Shown: positions 49,801 through 61,800 of the stretch, one piece after another
How positions within the stretch are numbered: position 1 is the first letter of the stretch
Layout of the letters: each line of letters begins with the position of its first letter
Source of the DNA: Micropterix aruncella
Taxonomy: Eukaryota > Arthropoda > Insecta > Lepidoptera > Micropterigidae
Reading direction: 5' to 3'
Assembly (NCBI GenBank): GCA_944548615.1
Contig: OX155967.1
Coordinates: 20,948,752 to 21,012,751 of the forward strand
DNA: 64,000 bases
Made by a program: the position numbers and the translations under genes
Notes under the pieces: model-generated
Told to the model about the DNA's origin: nothing
The model's input: the letters and a program-made list of their open reading frames with translations, nothing else
Databases searched by the model: none

Positions 49801-52800
49801 TGAGTATTCACTGCTTTCAACGCGTGCTATTGCAATTATCTTACCATTTGCCACGACCTACTTATGCAAATTGGGGTTTTCAACTCTCACTACGATTAAA
49901 TTAAAAAAAAGAGAACGCTTGAGGACGATCAATGAAGAGATGATTACAACCTTATCAACGATTACTCCAAATTTCGATCGCCTGTGCTCAGTTGAGCAGG
50001 CTCACATTTCTCATTAAACATCTCTCCATATTATATTGATTGTAATAATAAATAAATATGAAATAAACATTGGTATTTCTATGGTGTACCTCTAAAATTT
50101 CTTAATTTGGTAGGTGTGCCTTGAACACAAAAAGTTTGCGGAACACTGACTTAGAGGAGTATATGTTCCAAATTTCAAGTCAATCGGTTAAGCCCTTAAA
50201 CCTGGAGGTCGGTAAAAATATATATATAAATACAAACGGAGCTGCCATGGAATTCACCGACCGGAGTCGGGCCCATCATAATACTATTTTTTTTACACTT
50301 CTGGGGGGTGAGCAGTGGATTCCGGACTTACGAACCGGCTGTGGTAGGTTTAGGACAGCTGTCTTGCCACATGTGAGCGTTCACCTTGCCACCCATTCAC
50401 TCCCCCTTCGAAGCCATAGAATTTGAGATGCGCAAATCGCAGTTTTAGATAATTTTTCTAAGAAAGAGTTGATTATTTTTCTGGAAAGGCCAAGATCTTT
50501 AAAGAGGTGAAATAGAGATTTAGCTGGCAGGCCACGAGCGCCAACTTCCACCGCGTGAAGGTGAACAGTGAAGCCGTTCCGGGTTACGGCATTTGCAACA
50601 TCATGGTATTTATTTAATTTGTACTCGTGGTCTTTTGGGATATTTGATTCCCATGGAACAGTTAATTCTACGATAAGAGCCACCTTCCGAGATAGAGAGT
50701 AAAGAGTTATATCTGGACGGAGGGCTGTGCATCCGAGACTTTCAGGGAATTTATACTGCTTAGAGACCGAATCAACCTCCAGAATCCAATCTGTAGCTTT
50801 CTCGATTATTGAGAAAGGTTTTGTAGTTAAATGTTTTTTGCCTTTAGAGCCATCCCGCACAAACTGTATTGGGGGTTTGGAGGATACTGTCAAACCCTTG
50901 TTGGCACGAGCCACTGAGAGACTAATTACCTCGCGAATAACAGCGAGAACTTTGTCATGGCGGTAAGTGTACCGTCCTTGATCTAAGGCCACCTTGCAGC
51001 CAGCTAGAATGTGCCTAGCTGTGCAAGGGGTATTGCTACAGAGGGGACAAGAACTATCCTCGGCAAAGCTCCAACGAGCGAGGTTACTGGGGTCTGGAAG
51101 TGTATGCTGAAAGGCATTCAAATAAAATTTCAGCATCTCTGGCGTCCAGTCATAGAGCATTACCTTCCAGTGCATTGGAGGCGGAATGCAAAAGTCACCA
51201 ATTGTTGTCCAATCATTCTGGCATTGAAGGCCAATAGCATGAGCCATACTCTTGCTGTCGTAATCTCCCCGCAAAAGAGACTTCTTCAAGTCCACGTCGC
51301 TCGTGGTTGTACTGCCATACCCCAGACCAGTGCCATTCTGGCTGATTCCAGTAAGGAACCTTTTGTGGAAGTCTACGCGGGCTTGTAGTTCATTTGAATC
51401 ACTACAGCCACTTATTACGTGCTTCGATATTGCCGGATCTTTGGAATTGCACAGAATCGAATTTTTGGTTATTCTGGAGTTGGCGTAGAGCAGAGAGGGC
51501 AGTTTAAGCGCTAGCCCAAAATTTTGTTTGGACCTGAAGAGAGTCGAGGGGTCAGCTGGTTTGGCTAAGGACAGCCAGGATTTTAAACTAGCTGTCACCA
51601 GTGCATCTAGACGGGACAGTTGGGTTTTGGTAAAATCGTAAATAAGAAAGGGCCATGACAAATGTGACGTTAGATAATTGTCATAGATCCAGGCCTTACG
51701 AGGGCCAGAAATTAGCAAGGCATCTATTTTCGCCAGGCAACTTTTGAAATGCTCTATAACATGATCGCCCGAGACGTCTTTTCCCTGATGGGTGATTTTT
51801 CTGCCGAGGAATTTGAAATGATTGTTTGGGTCTATAAGGGAGATATTAGAGCCCTTATAGACCAATTTGGGGTCATAGGATGTAAATTTTGTGCCCATGC
51901 GGGCGAGTCCAAGGCAAAAACATTTGGAGGGCTTCACTTTTATACAGCCTGACCAGTCGCAGAAAAGCTCCACTTTCTGTAATAGCAGGGAAAGCTGCTT
52001 GGGGCTTCTGGTGATGAAAGTTAGGTCGTCGGCAAAAGCGAGGCACGACGAGGTGTATTGGCCGTCTGTTTTAAAACGGTAGCCCCACTTCCTGTCAAAC
52101 TGGCTCAGGCTTTCCAGAAGTATATTAAAAACTATATTAAAAATCGTCGGGGAGAGGCAACAGCCCTGAAATAGTCCAATTGAATATGGTATAGAGCGGG
52201 TAGTCCATTCTTGCGTTTTAACATGGAAAGTCAGACAGTTGTAGTAGGAGGCTACAATGTCACGCACGACTGGTGGGAAGTTGTACCAGCGGAGTGCAAA
52301 GTGGAGGAGACTGTGTCGGACTGACCCAAAGGCATTCTCTAGGTCGAGCCAGCATACATTGATTTGGCGTTCGTGCTGTCTCGCATCCTTGATGGCAGCA
52401 GCCAGGAGAGAGTTGTGCTCGAGGCAGCCCGAGACGCCGCGCATGAAGCCTTTTTGAACTGATACTCCAAGGTACTCATTCCGGTGCATGAATTCGCTCA
52501 TCCTCGTGTGGACTATGCTAAAAAAGATTTTGGCCACAGTGTCTGTGAGAGCAATGGGCCGAGCGTCCTTTGGTCCGGTGCAAACTGGGACCTTCGGAAT
52601 TAAGATGACTGTCGCTCGGCCAAAATTCTGTGGGACTACACCGCTATTCCATATATTTCGGAAGATGGATCCTAAATATTGCAGAAGGCAGGGGCATTTT
52701 TTGTATACTAAATAGGGAATACCATCGGGACCCGGAGTAGAGCCCGACGGCTTCCTCTTTACTTGATTAAGAATCTCATCTAGTGATGGAGGTTGAGAAG

Positions 52801-55800
52801 CAAAAGCTACCGTAGGCAGGGGCGGAGGTGTAATGCCCGGCGGAGGGCTGTAATTATGGAGCCGCATTGGGTCCTCATACGTGGTCGAAAAGTATTCCGT
52901 GGCCATATCTTCCGGGATTTGGATTTTTCCCTTGGCGGCTGACAAAACCGTTTTGCTGTAGTTAAAACGGTTTTTGTCGAACCGGGCTTCCTCTTTGGAT
53001 TTGAGAAATGCTGCCTTGCGCTTGTCGTTTTGCGTTGCTACGCTCTGTATGAGTTTTAGTATAGAGCGGTACGCGCGCGAGAAGTTGTGGCAGAGGGCTT
53101 TATCCCCGGCTTTCTTGGCTTCACGTAACTGGCGACGAAGTAGCCGCTTTTGCCTACGGAGCTTTGCCTTAAATGCGTTTTCTCTGTGAACCGGGTCGAC
53201 ATGGGTAGATTTTGGGTAAACACCCGAGAAGTATTCATGGACCGCCACCTGGAAGGATGACAGCTGGACGCTGGCAGGGGCATTACGGTTCACAGAGTGG
53301 TCAAGAATAGAAGTTAAATTATTATTATGAAATTCCCAGTCCTCTTTCGCAAGTGAAGGGAATTTTAGAGGAGGGAAGGATACGATTTGCGCGGGTAGAG
53401 GAGACCGGTCGGGTGACAAACTGCGGGCAGATGTGGAGTCAAGGGACATGTGAGGTTCAACTCTGTCCGTGACTCCTTGCGACGGTTTAAGACACAGACG
53501 TGCAGCGTCGCTATCATCGTGCCCAGCAATGTGTTTATTTAACCATGGTAATCGTTTATATTGTTTCCCGCAGATAGGGCAAGCAAGGTCCGGTGTCGTT
53601 TTAGCCGTGTCGTTGTTTGGGGTTTCAACTGGGGTAGCGGGAATTCTCCCCCCCTGATAGGCCGCTTGGGGGCATATTTCCTTTTTTTTCTTTTTTGCTT
53701 TATATATAATCGGGTCTGGCTTGCAAGGCCATCGACCCGATGCGTTCTTTCACGCCGTCCACCGTCTCTCCGGCGGTGAGACGGTGGACGGCGTGATATA
53801 GAAACCCAAAACTAACGTATTGGTAATAAAAAATAAAATTTTGTTTTTTTTTTCATAAATACATAATTAGAAGTATGTATTATTGAAATGGTAATACAGC
53901 TAAAAGGTGATAAATTTGCTTGAATATAAAATTATGTACATTTTGTAACAGGTATCTACTATCTACATATTTATAATATTGTTGTAATGTTTAATCGAAT
54001 GTGTAGACTCGACTAAGTATAGAAATCAGAATGATTTGACCAACTGTAGGAACCTCTTGATTTTGTGGATAAATTAATATACATAAAAAAACAAGATATT
54101 TTCTGGAGAATTCACCAATCAACTTAAACCTGACGATCAGATTTCAAAGATTATACGTTTTATAATCTCGCTAGCTCCATATCCAGCTATCTTGTTTCAA
54201 AATACTGAATTTGTGGAACGCTAAATGTGAGAGATTTTTGCTATGATCCAAACAGCACATTTCTGGATGTTCAATCAATGAAATCCTATTCAGTTCATTC
54301 AGTATTTTGTTGAAATCGATGGCAGATTCAGAGAAGATGGTTAAGGGAGAAGATGATATGTTACCTGCATCGTATTCGATGCTCGTAGCCATAGATACTT
54401 GAGAAATAGGTCCGAGGGCAGTGGTGCTGTTATCTCCGTCAAGCGCTAAGCCTCTCACTTCCCAGCTTATGGAGTACAGCAGGAGCTCCTCAATTCCTGT
54501 AAACAAACAAAGCATATAGAGTGTCAACCTATAAAAATGGGTTCTGCAACAATCTAGGAATCGGAGAAGCATCCTATTTAGCATCCAGGTTCTAGGCCAG
54601 AGATGTAGAGATATTGGCATGTAACACACTGTTTACATGTATTTTAGCGACTTTGAGAAGGCATTTGTTGAGTCAGACACAACAAGATGGCCGCTAAGAC
54701 TCGCTAATTATTACTAATCGCCAGGCTACAAGCATTCAAAACAAAGCCCATTATAAAAAACATATGACATACTGGTTGATAAACTCGACACAGGAGCACT
54801 GTGGGTTTTTACTACACAATTGTTAACCCCTCACGTTGCGAGGTAAAAACTCACCTATCACTTTTGCGCGCGAAATATTCGCGCAAAAAATCGACGCGAG
54901 TCAACGGCCTTGAGAAAAACGATCATAACTTATAAACCACTAAACGGAATAAAAAAAGATAAAGAGAAAAATGATCGCATTGAAATTTGACATATAAAAC
55001 ATTATAACCTTATCTCGTAAAACAATTAAGATAATAATGAATAAATATTACAAAATTGGCAAACTGAAAAAAACTCGCCTATAAAATCATTTCGATTTTT
55101 TTGTAAATACAGTTTTTGTAAATATCAAAAATTGTAAATACAGTTATGTTCTTTATTAAATGCTTTACCAAAACGATATTTTTTTTTTACTTATTTGCAT
55201 ACAAAAATACGGAAAAAATATTTATTTATTCAGCCAAGAAAAATTTTATTTATTCTCGTAAAAAAAAAATTTTTTAATTTTTAATTTGTGACTACTTATG
55301 GTATTTTTTTATATGAAATTCTTTCAAAATAACTTTATTACTACATCACTTCTTCTTAGAAATCACACCAGAACTTTGACCTTTGTCTGATATTATAGAA
55401 AAATCTAAAGTTTTGAGAGTTTCCGCGTCCGAACCTAATAATAAACTTTGAATGCCCATAATATAAAATTCGTTAGATTTTTTCAATTATATTGTCTTAT
55501 CATAGACTTATTATATGTCTAATAACTAATTACTATACTCCAAAGAGTCACATTTCATCGAAAAACTATGGAAAATCGCACTTTTTTCTCTCATAGTAAT
55601 TATCAAAACAAGTTTCATTTTCGCGAGCCATATTAGAAAAACAACATATAATGTTCAAAATACGCCTAATTATGTGATAACTTAGGATGTAAATGAAGCA
55701 ATACCTATTTTATTAGTAAATTAAAGCGACATTACGTCATGTTTCGCGATATATAGGGATATTTCACAAACATTACAAAATAAAAACGGCCATTTTCTCG

Positions 55801-58800
55801 CGAGCCGTGTGTTGTTGCCAAAGTGTTTTCTTCGAAAATTCGTGAAAAACAGCAAATGGATTGTCTAAATTGAATAATCCTAATGCCTAAACTACTTAAA
55901 AAGGGAAATTACTCACTTTTATCCGGTATACACTGCACTTATATCCACAAAACACTTCACAAAACAAACATCTCGCGGAACTATACGCCGCCGCGGGGTG
56001 GCCGATCGACACTGCTGTTTTGACGTCTAATGCTGACTTTTTAAATCGGCGATCGGTTAAATCGTCGTTGGCCGGCGAATGAAAGATTATTTGGCCATGT
56101 CGTCCCGCGGTCAGAAAGCATTAAAGTACGACGATTCGAATCGTAAATTGCATTTTTCGCAGCGGCGAGCGCGATATCCAAAATCGGATGTTTCGGATTG
56201 TAGGCGGCCGCCATACATGTCCCCAAATGGATGTTACGTGCTCAGCGGGTTAAGGCTCCCTTCCGAGTTGACGCGACTAAAAATGTTGATATTTTTGCTA
56301 TGCCACGCGCCCGCGCGCTTTCGATATATACATAAAGATGTATAGGTATACTGCGGAGACAAGGGAATCGTTGGCAGTGGCCAATTACGAATGACAATTT
56401 CGGCTTTGCGCATCGTCTAATATAGTCGATTTGGCTTTTCAATTATAATATAATAAATTATCAAATAGTTTTTTATAAAGTAAAAATTAGATTACAATAA
56501 TAAAATATCTTAAGATAACTGTGTTATTTTTTATATCACTCAAAAGTATCTTTAATAAACAGAAAAAAATAATGTTTGGCCATAACATTTCTGGAAATGA
56601 CATAATTTCAAACATTTTTTTCTTATATTTTTTGTATGGAAGTTCCAAAAAATGTCTTGGTACTATGCAAAAAGACCATACTATGGTGTAAAAAGTATTT
56701 TTTAATATTGAGAATCATCTCTAGGTTTTTCAAAAACTGAAGACAAATCATGCTGGTTTTTTTTTTTTGGAAAACAGTAACACAATAAAAATAATTTACA
56801 ATTAATATGGAAATAATTTACCAATTTCGTTTTGGCGAAATGATAGTTTAAGGACAGGGTGACAGATTCGCCCGTTGTAGTTTACAACTCTAGTTGTATT
56901 AATATATCTCACATATATGGTCTACTTAATTTAACAACTAGTTTTAGTGATATATTTTATGCTTATAATATTTATCCCGTATACACTAATATAACTGCCC
57001 ATTATTGCAGAAACCTTCTAAATGGACCCAAAAGATGAACACTGCATAGAATATCCCCTCAATACAGGCTTTGCCTAGTGAAGTGATAAAATCCCATTCC
57101 ATTTCGTATAATAGGAAGGTGTTGAACTCCGCTTTCAATGGCTTCACCGAACATATCCGGGCCCATTGGCAATAAAGGAGGGTGTCGGACGAGGTGGGAC
57201 TAGTGAGCGGCCGCTCTGCAGTTCTCCAGCGCGCGTGACGTTTCGGCTCGCTACAAGCCCTCATCAGCTAGTCTGCGATGACTAGGACGCGGAGAACCAC
57301 CAGTCCCGCCCTCGGCCTCCCTCTCTCTACCTCCATATTCTGTAGGATGCCTCCAGTGCCGCTTTCGAGGCTCTCTCCATGTATGAGCTCAGCGCCGCTC
57401 TTGGCAGGCCTAAATCCTAGAGTGACTTCGCCGGTAGTCCTCTTGCTCCGACTTCCACGGCGAAGAGATCAGGCTTAAATCCGTTTCTCACTATCCGGTC
57501 TACTAAATTGCAATACTTGTTTAATTTGAAGTTGTGGTCCTTCGGTATGTTGCTTTCCCATGGGACTGTAAGTTCGACAAGTACAACATGCTTTGTCGCC
57601 ATTGAGAATATGAGAATATCCGGTCTGTAAGCTGTGGTACAGATTTCTGAAGGCATTTGGTAATGCTTCTCATGTGTGTCCATCAGCAATTGCCAGTCCT
57701 TTGCTGCTCCCAAAGTAATATATTTCCGAAATGTATATTTCCAGGGCTTTAAAATTTATATTGTCATGTACAACTACTTATAGGTAACTATGTAAAATTA
57801 ATTATGTAAATCCCAAAGCATCATCTAAAAATTATCACCCATTACCACAAATTATTACACACTATCACAAATTATTACACATTACCAAAAATTATTAAAT
57901 AAAATACAAACGGAGCTGCCATGGAATTCACCGACCGAAGTCGGGCCCATCATATAGTGTTATTACACTTCTGGGGGGTGAGCAGTGGATTCCGGACTAA
58001 CGACCGGCTGTGGTAGGTTTAGGACAGCTGTGTTGCCACATGTGAGCGTTCACCTTACCACCCATTCACTCCTCCTTCGAAGCCATAGAATTTGAGATGC
58101 GGAAATCGCGGTTTTAGATAATTAGAATTAATTTTAAATAATCACAAATTAGCAGCGTAAAAAAAGTTGTAAATAATATATATCACAAAGTGGCAAACCT
58201 TGACAGGAAATGGTGCCATCGCTCATGAGGTGTTCTTTGTAGCCGGTGGCACAAATGCAACGAGACGTTACACCAGAGGGGACGCACAGGTGTTGGCATG
58301 TATGGGAATCGCAAGCACCTTTTGTTTTCACGGGCTGTGTCGACGGGTCGTAGACTCTTAATGATAATACTCCCGCTGGGAAAAAAGAACAAAGGTTGAT
58401 CAATTGCTTAATTTTTACGGGGTTTAATTGAATGAGTTTCTGGTTCATGAAACTGGTTCTGGTTTCTGGTTCTTGTTGAAATCGGGGTGGACCGATTTCA
58501 ACAACACCCTTTTAAAATCTTGCTATGACCAAATGACCTCTGCATGCCAAACTTCAGCTCAATCGGATTAAGCATTTGGGCACTATCGTGGGAGAATACA
58601 CACAGAAGCGCGTTCACAATACTTTCCCTTCTCATCGGTTGATGGGCCGGGAAAGTAAAAATTAAGCGGTTTAGCAGTTTAGCAATAGGAGAATTAGGAT
58701 AGAAAACGAATTTACCGCGTGAAATTTGTAGGACCCGACGTTTCGGTGACGTTGCAGCCGCCGTTGTCTAGGGTAGACTAAAGAGCTGTCAGTCCGTTGT

Positions 58801-61800
58801 TTTGCGGGTAGGCCGCAAACCGCTGCCGCCACTGCGTAGGTTATAACGGTGGTGGGGGGCCGGGCTCGGAGCGCGGGAATTTTTAAAATCCGTCTTGCAC
58901 ACAACACTCACTGTATCCTGTTTTACGTCTTTGCGTTCGGCGTTCGGCGGCGGGAACATTTTAAGAAGAGGGTTCCACGTAGAAGAGAGTTTGTAGCCGT
59001 CATCTCTATTGAAGTTCGGAGTTCTTCTTATTTCAATGGCTTCCCGGATCATGCGAGGAAAGTAGAATTGTTCCTTGGATAGAACAATGGGATTTTGAAA
59101 CTGCATCCAGTGGTTACTTCCGCTATCCAATATATGTTCGCAGATCGCCGATTTTTCTCGCTGAACGTTTTTAACAGCTTTGATGTGTTCTGTCAGTCGC
59201 GTGGCTATGGGCCGTTTCGTTTGTCCAACGTAGGCTAGACCGCAGCTGCATTCGACTTTATACACACCCGGGGTTTGCAGTGGTATTACATCCTTTACAG
59301 GCCTCAAAAATCGAGCTATATTTTGGGTCGGTTTGAAGATCGTTTTTATATCGAATCTGTTTAGCATCTTACTTATTCGATCAGTCACGCCCTTGACGTA
59401 TGGTAAGAATGCTCTTGATCTGCTCGGTTTTTGAGTTTCGTCCGTATTAGATCGTGTGCGTGTCTCGTGATATTTTCCGTATCCATTTTTCCTAAGGACA
59501 TCATTGACATGTTCCATCTCCTTCGGAAAATGCTCAGTGTCGCATAGATCGCGTGCTCGATTCACGAGCGACGTTTGCACTGAACGTAGATGGTAGGGAT
59601 GATGGTGTGAGCTTGCATGCAAATATCTGTCCGTATGTGTGGGCTTCCGATATACCGTATGTCCGAGAGTATTGTCACTTCTCCTCCTCACTTTGACATC
59701 CAAAAATGGTAAGGAGCCGTCCTTCTCTACTTCATAGGTGAAACTGATTTTTGGGTGTATGGAGTTTAGATGACCCAGGAATTCTTTCACCGTTTGAATG
59801 TTGCCTTTCAGGATGCAGATGATGAATGATGCCTTTCACGCGGTAAATTCGTTTTCTATCCTATTTATAATGTCAAACAACCGCGATAGTCTTCGATTTT
59901 ATATAATAGGAGAATTAGTACCAAAATTTAGTGTCTTAATATGGACACCCATTTTAGGCAAGCATTGTACTTATAAACTCACATATGACAGATGACTCTT
60001 GCCACAAACATTTTACACTTCAGAATAGCAATATATAAGATTACCTGTGTTATTTCTCAGCAGGGTCGCATTGAGGCAGTCCATCTGCGAGCACACGTAA
60101 ATGGCAGATGTCCTCGATTCGGCAATGTAAAAGGTACCTTTGTATAATTCTACAGCCGTGGGAGACATGCGGCTTAGCAATGGAAGCTGAAATAATACAT
60201 AAATAATATTAGAGTTTATGAAACGTTAATAACTCGATCGCTAAAATTAACACTGATCTTCAAGACATTTGTGAATGGTGTGCACTTCTTAGTTTACCTA
60301 TTAACCCTTAGAAATCACAAGCTTTACTCGTCGGAAGTCGTAAATTGCTCTCCAGGGCTCTCCTCTTGCGGGTAAGTGGCGGAGCTTGGCGGTGGATTGT
60401 TTTCGTCCAAGTGATCTGCGTTCACTTCACAGGAGAGAGAACGACTAATCGTTAAAACTTCCTGAGGTGACGGGTTCGCCCGATGTAGTTGACAACTCTA
60501 TATATAATTGTAAAGTGTGTTTTCGAGGCATGCATGGCATTTGATATGACATCGTACATAGCCTTCACTTCGTCGTCTGGACGTTTCAAGTGTGGTGCGT
60601 ATACCTGTATAACCTTCAGTGACTACCTTTTAGTGATTCTGAGTATGAGGTACGCCACTCTGTTCGAAACGCTTTCGATCTTCACAAAATTGTTGACGGG
60701 AGACTTGTGGACGAGAAACCCGATTCCGCATTGGGACAGCTGGTCTCCCTCCCTCCCGGTAGTAAAATAAGTTGCTGGGGTTGAGAATTATCGTTTTATC
60801 ACCCTCTCTTCGGTCTTCTGATAATCCAATGATATCCTAGCGCAGCTTATGCACTACTTCTTCCAGCTCAATCAACTTCTCGTCGGTCCTCAACGTGCAT
60901 GAGTTATACGTTGCCAGGTCCAGAGGTCGTGGGGGTTGGTAGCTGTGTCTCTGCCGGAGATTCTTAGAACCCCCTGCTTTGTCGTTACCGTGGCAGCTAC
61001 CGTTACCAGGAACAGCAGGGCCGCCAGGGACTAGGGGCCGTATTTTGGTTGCATCTATCATTTGGGGGGATTTTGCCAAATAATAATTGCCATTTGCTTG
61101 GCAGGCGGATTGGTGATCATTGTGCTGGTGTTGAATACTTCAGGTGGATGCTGCTGCCCATCCCCTGGCTTATCCCTTGGTCGCCTTTTACGACATCCAT
61201 GGGAGGAGCAGGGGGGGGGGGTCCTATTCTTAAGCCGGGAACATTATTTCTTATATGTGGTTGTGAAGTTGTTCGAAACCGAAGTGTAGTGGTCGAGAAT
61301 GAGTTGCTATATAGTAATGGCGTGGAACGTGCTTTTGCTGTTAGAGCGTTTTACAAGTGACTGCTGCAAAAATAGATATTTCAACAGCGATACTTGCTAG
61401 GACGTCATTGGTGTGTCCCATCTGTTCATGCGATTACAACATGGATGCCTAATTTTGAAGAAACTGGCTTAGTCTCAAAGAAGAAGCCTCCAGAGGGCGT
61501 TTAAACGGTCCGTACCCCTTGCAGTTGTCCGAGTTTCCATCGATAGGAACCCCCGCCACTCCGTTCGACAACATGCATCTGCATTAGAGATTGAGATAGC
61601 GACGAAGCGTACAAAGAATACTTTCTGAATAAAGGTAATGAAAAAATAATGCACAAATTAGTGATAAGGAAGTGATAAGTGCTGACCCTGTCAAAAACTG
61701 GACATTTTACGTAGTGCGAAACAGTTGTAATATTTAAAAATAAGTGCTTATGATATACACACATCAGCCTTACTCTGCTAGTGTATAATATAAAAATAAT

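Larger units (their letters stand above)
48626..50148 (+). mobile_element. hAT element, internally deleted, hosting nested MITEs
   Basis: Ends CAGTGTTCCACAAAGTGTG and, inverted, CAGTGTTCCGCAAACTTTTT. Target duplication GCTTAGAG (48618-48625) versus ACTTAGAG (50149-50156). The transposase is reduced to fragments, including the C-terminal dimerisation region at 49755-50018. Confidence 0.9.
50225..53797 (-). mobile_element. Restriction-endonuclease LINE, apparently complete (copy f)
   Basis: About 3.57 kb. From 5' (right): an 18-bp hairpin at 53751-53795, a second hairpin, one long ORF, a 3' UTR and a TATATAAATAC-type tail at 50225. Single ORF, N-terminal zinc finger, RT and C-terminal PD-(D/E)XK nuclease are the organisation of the R2/R4/NeSL group. 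The T/A-rich 3' junctions in all copies recall R4/Dong-type elements, but the clade needs a tree. The exact 5' border is not proven because no target duplication is visible. Confidence 0.88.

Noticed and set aside
50727..52715. Series of plus-strand frames opposite the R2/R4-type ORF
   Set aside because: All are antisense shadows of one long conserved minus-strand ORF; the same shadows recur opposite the 24064 copy.
53751..53795. Rho-independent terminator or tRNA-like element
   Set aside because: Not a bacterial context, no U-run on the sense strand; it lies at the 5' end of a retrotransposon and is reported as a 5' UTR structure.
57278..57478. Plus-strand 66-codon frame
   Set aside because: Antisense to the 3' end of the second restriction-endonuclease LINE; low-complexity Ser/Pro/Arg composition.
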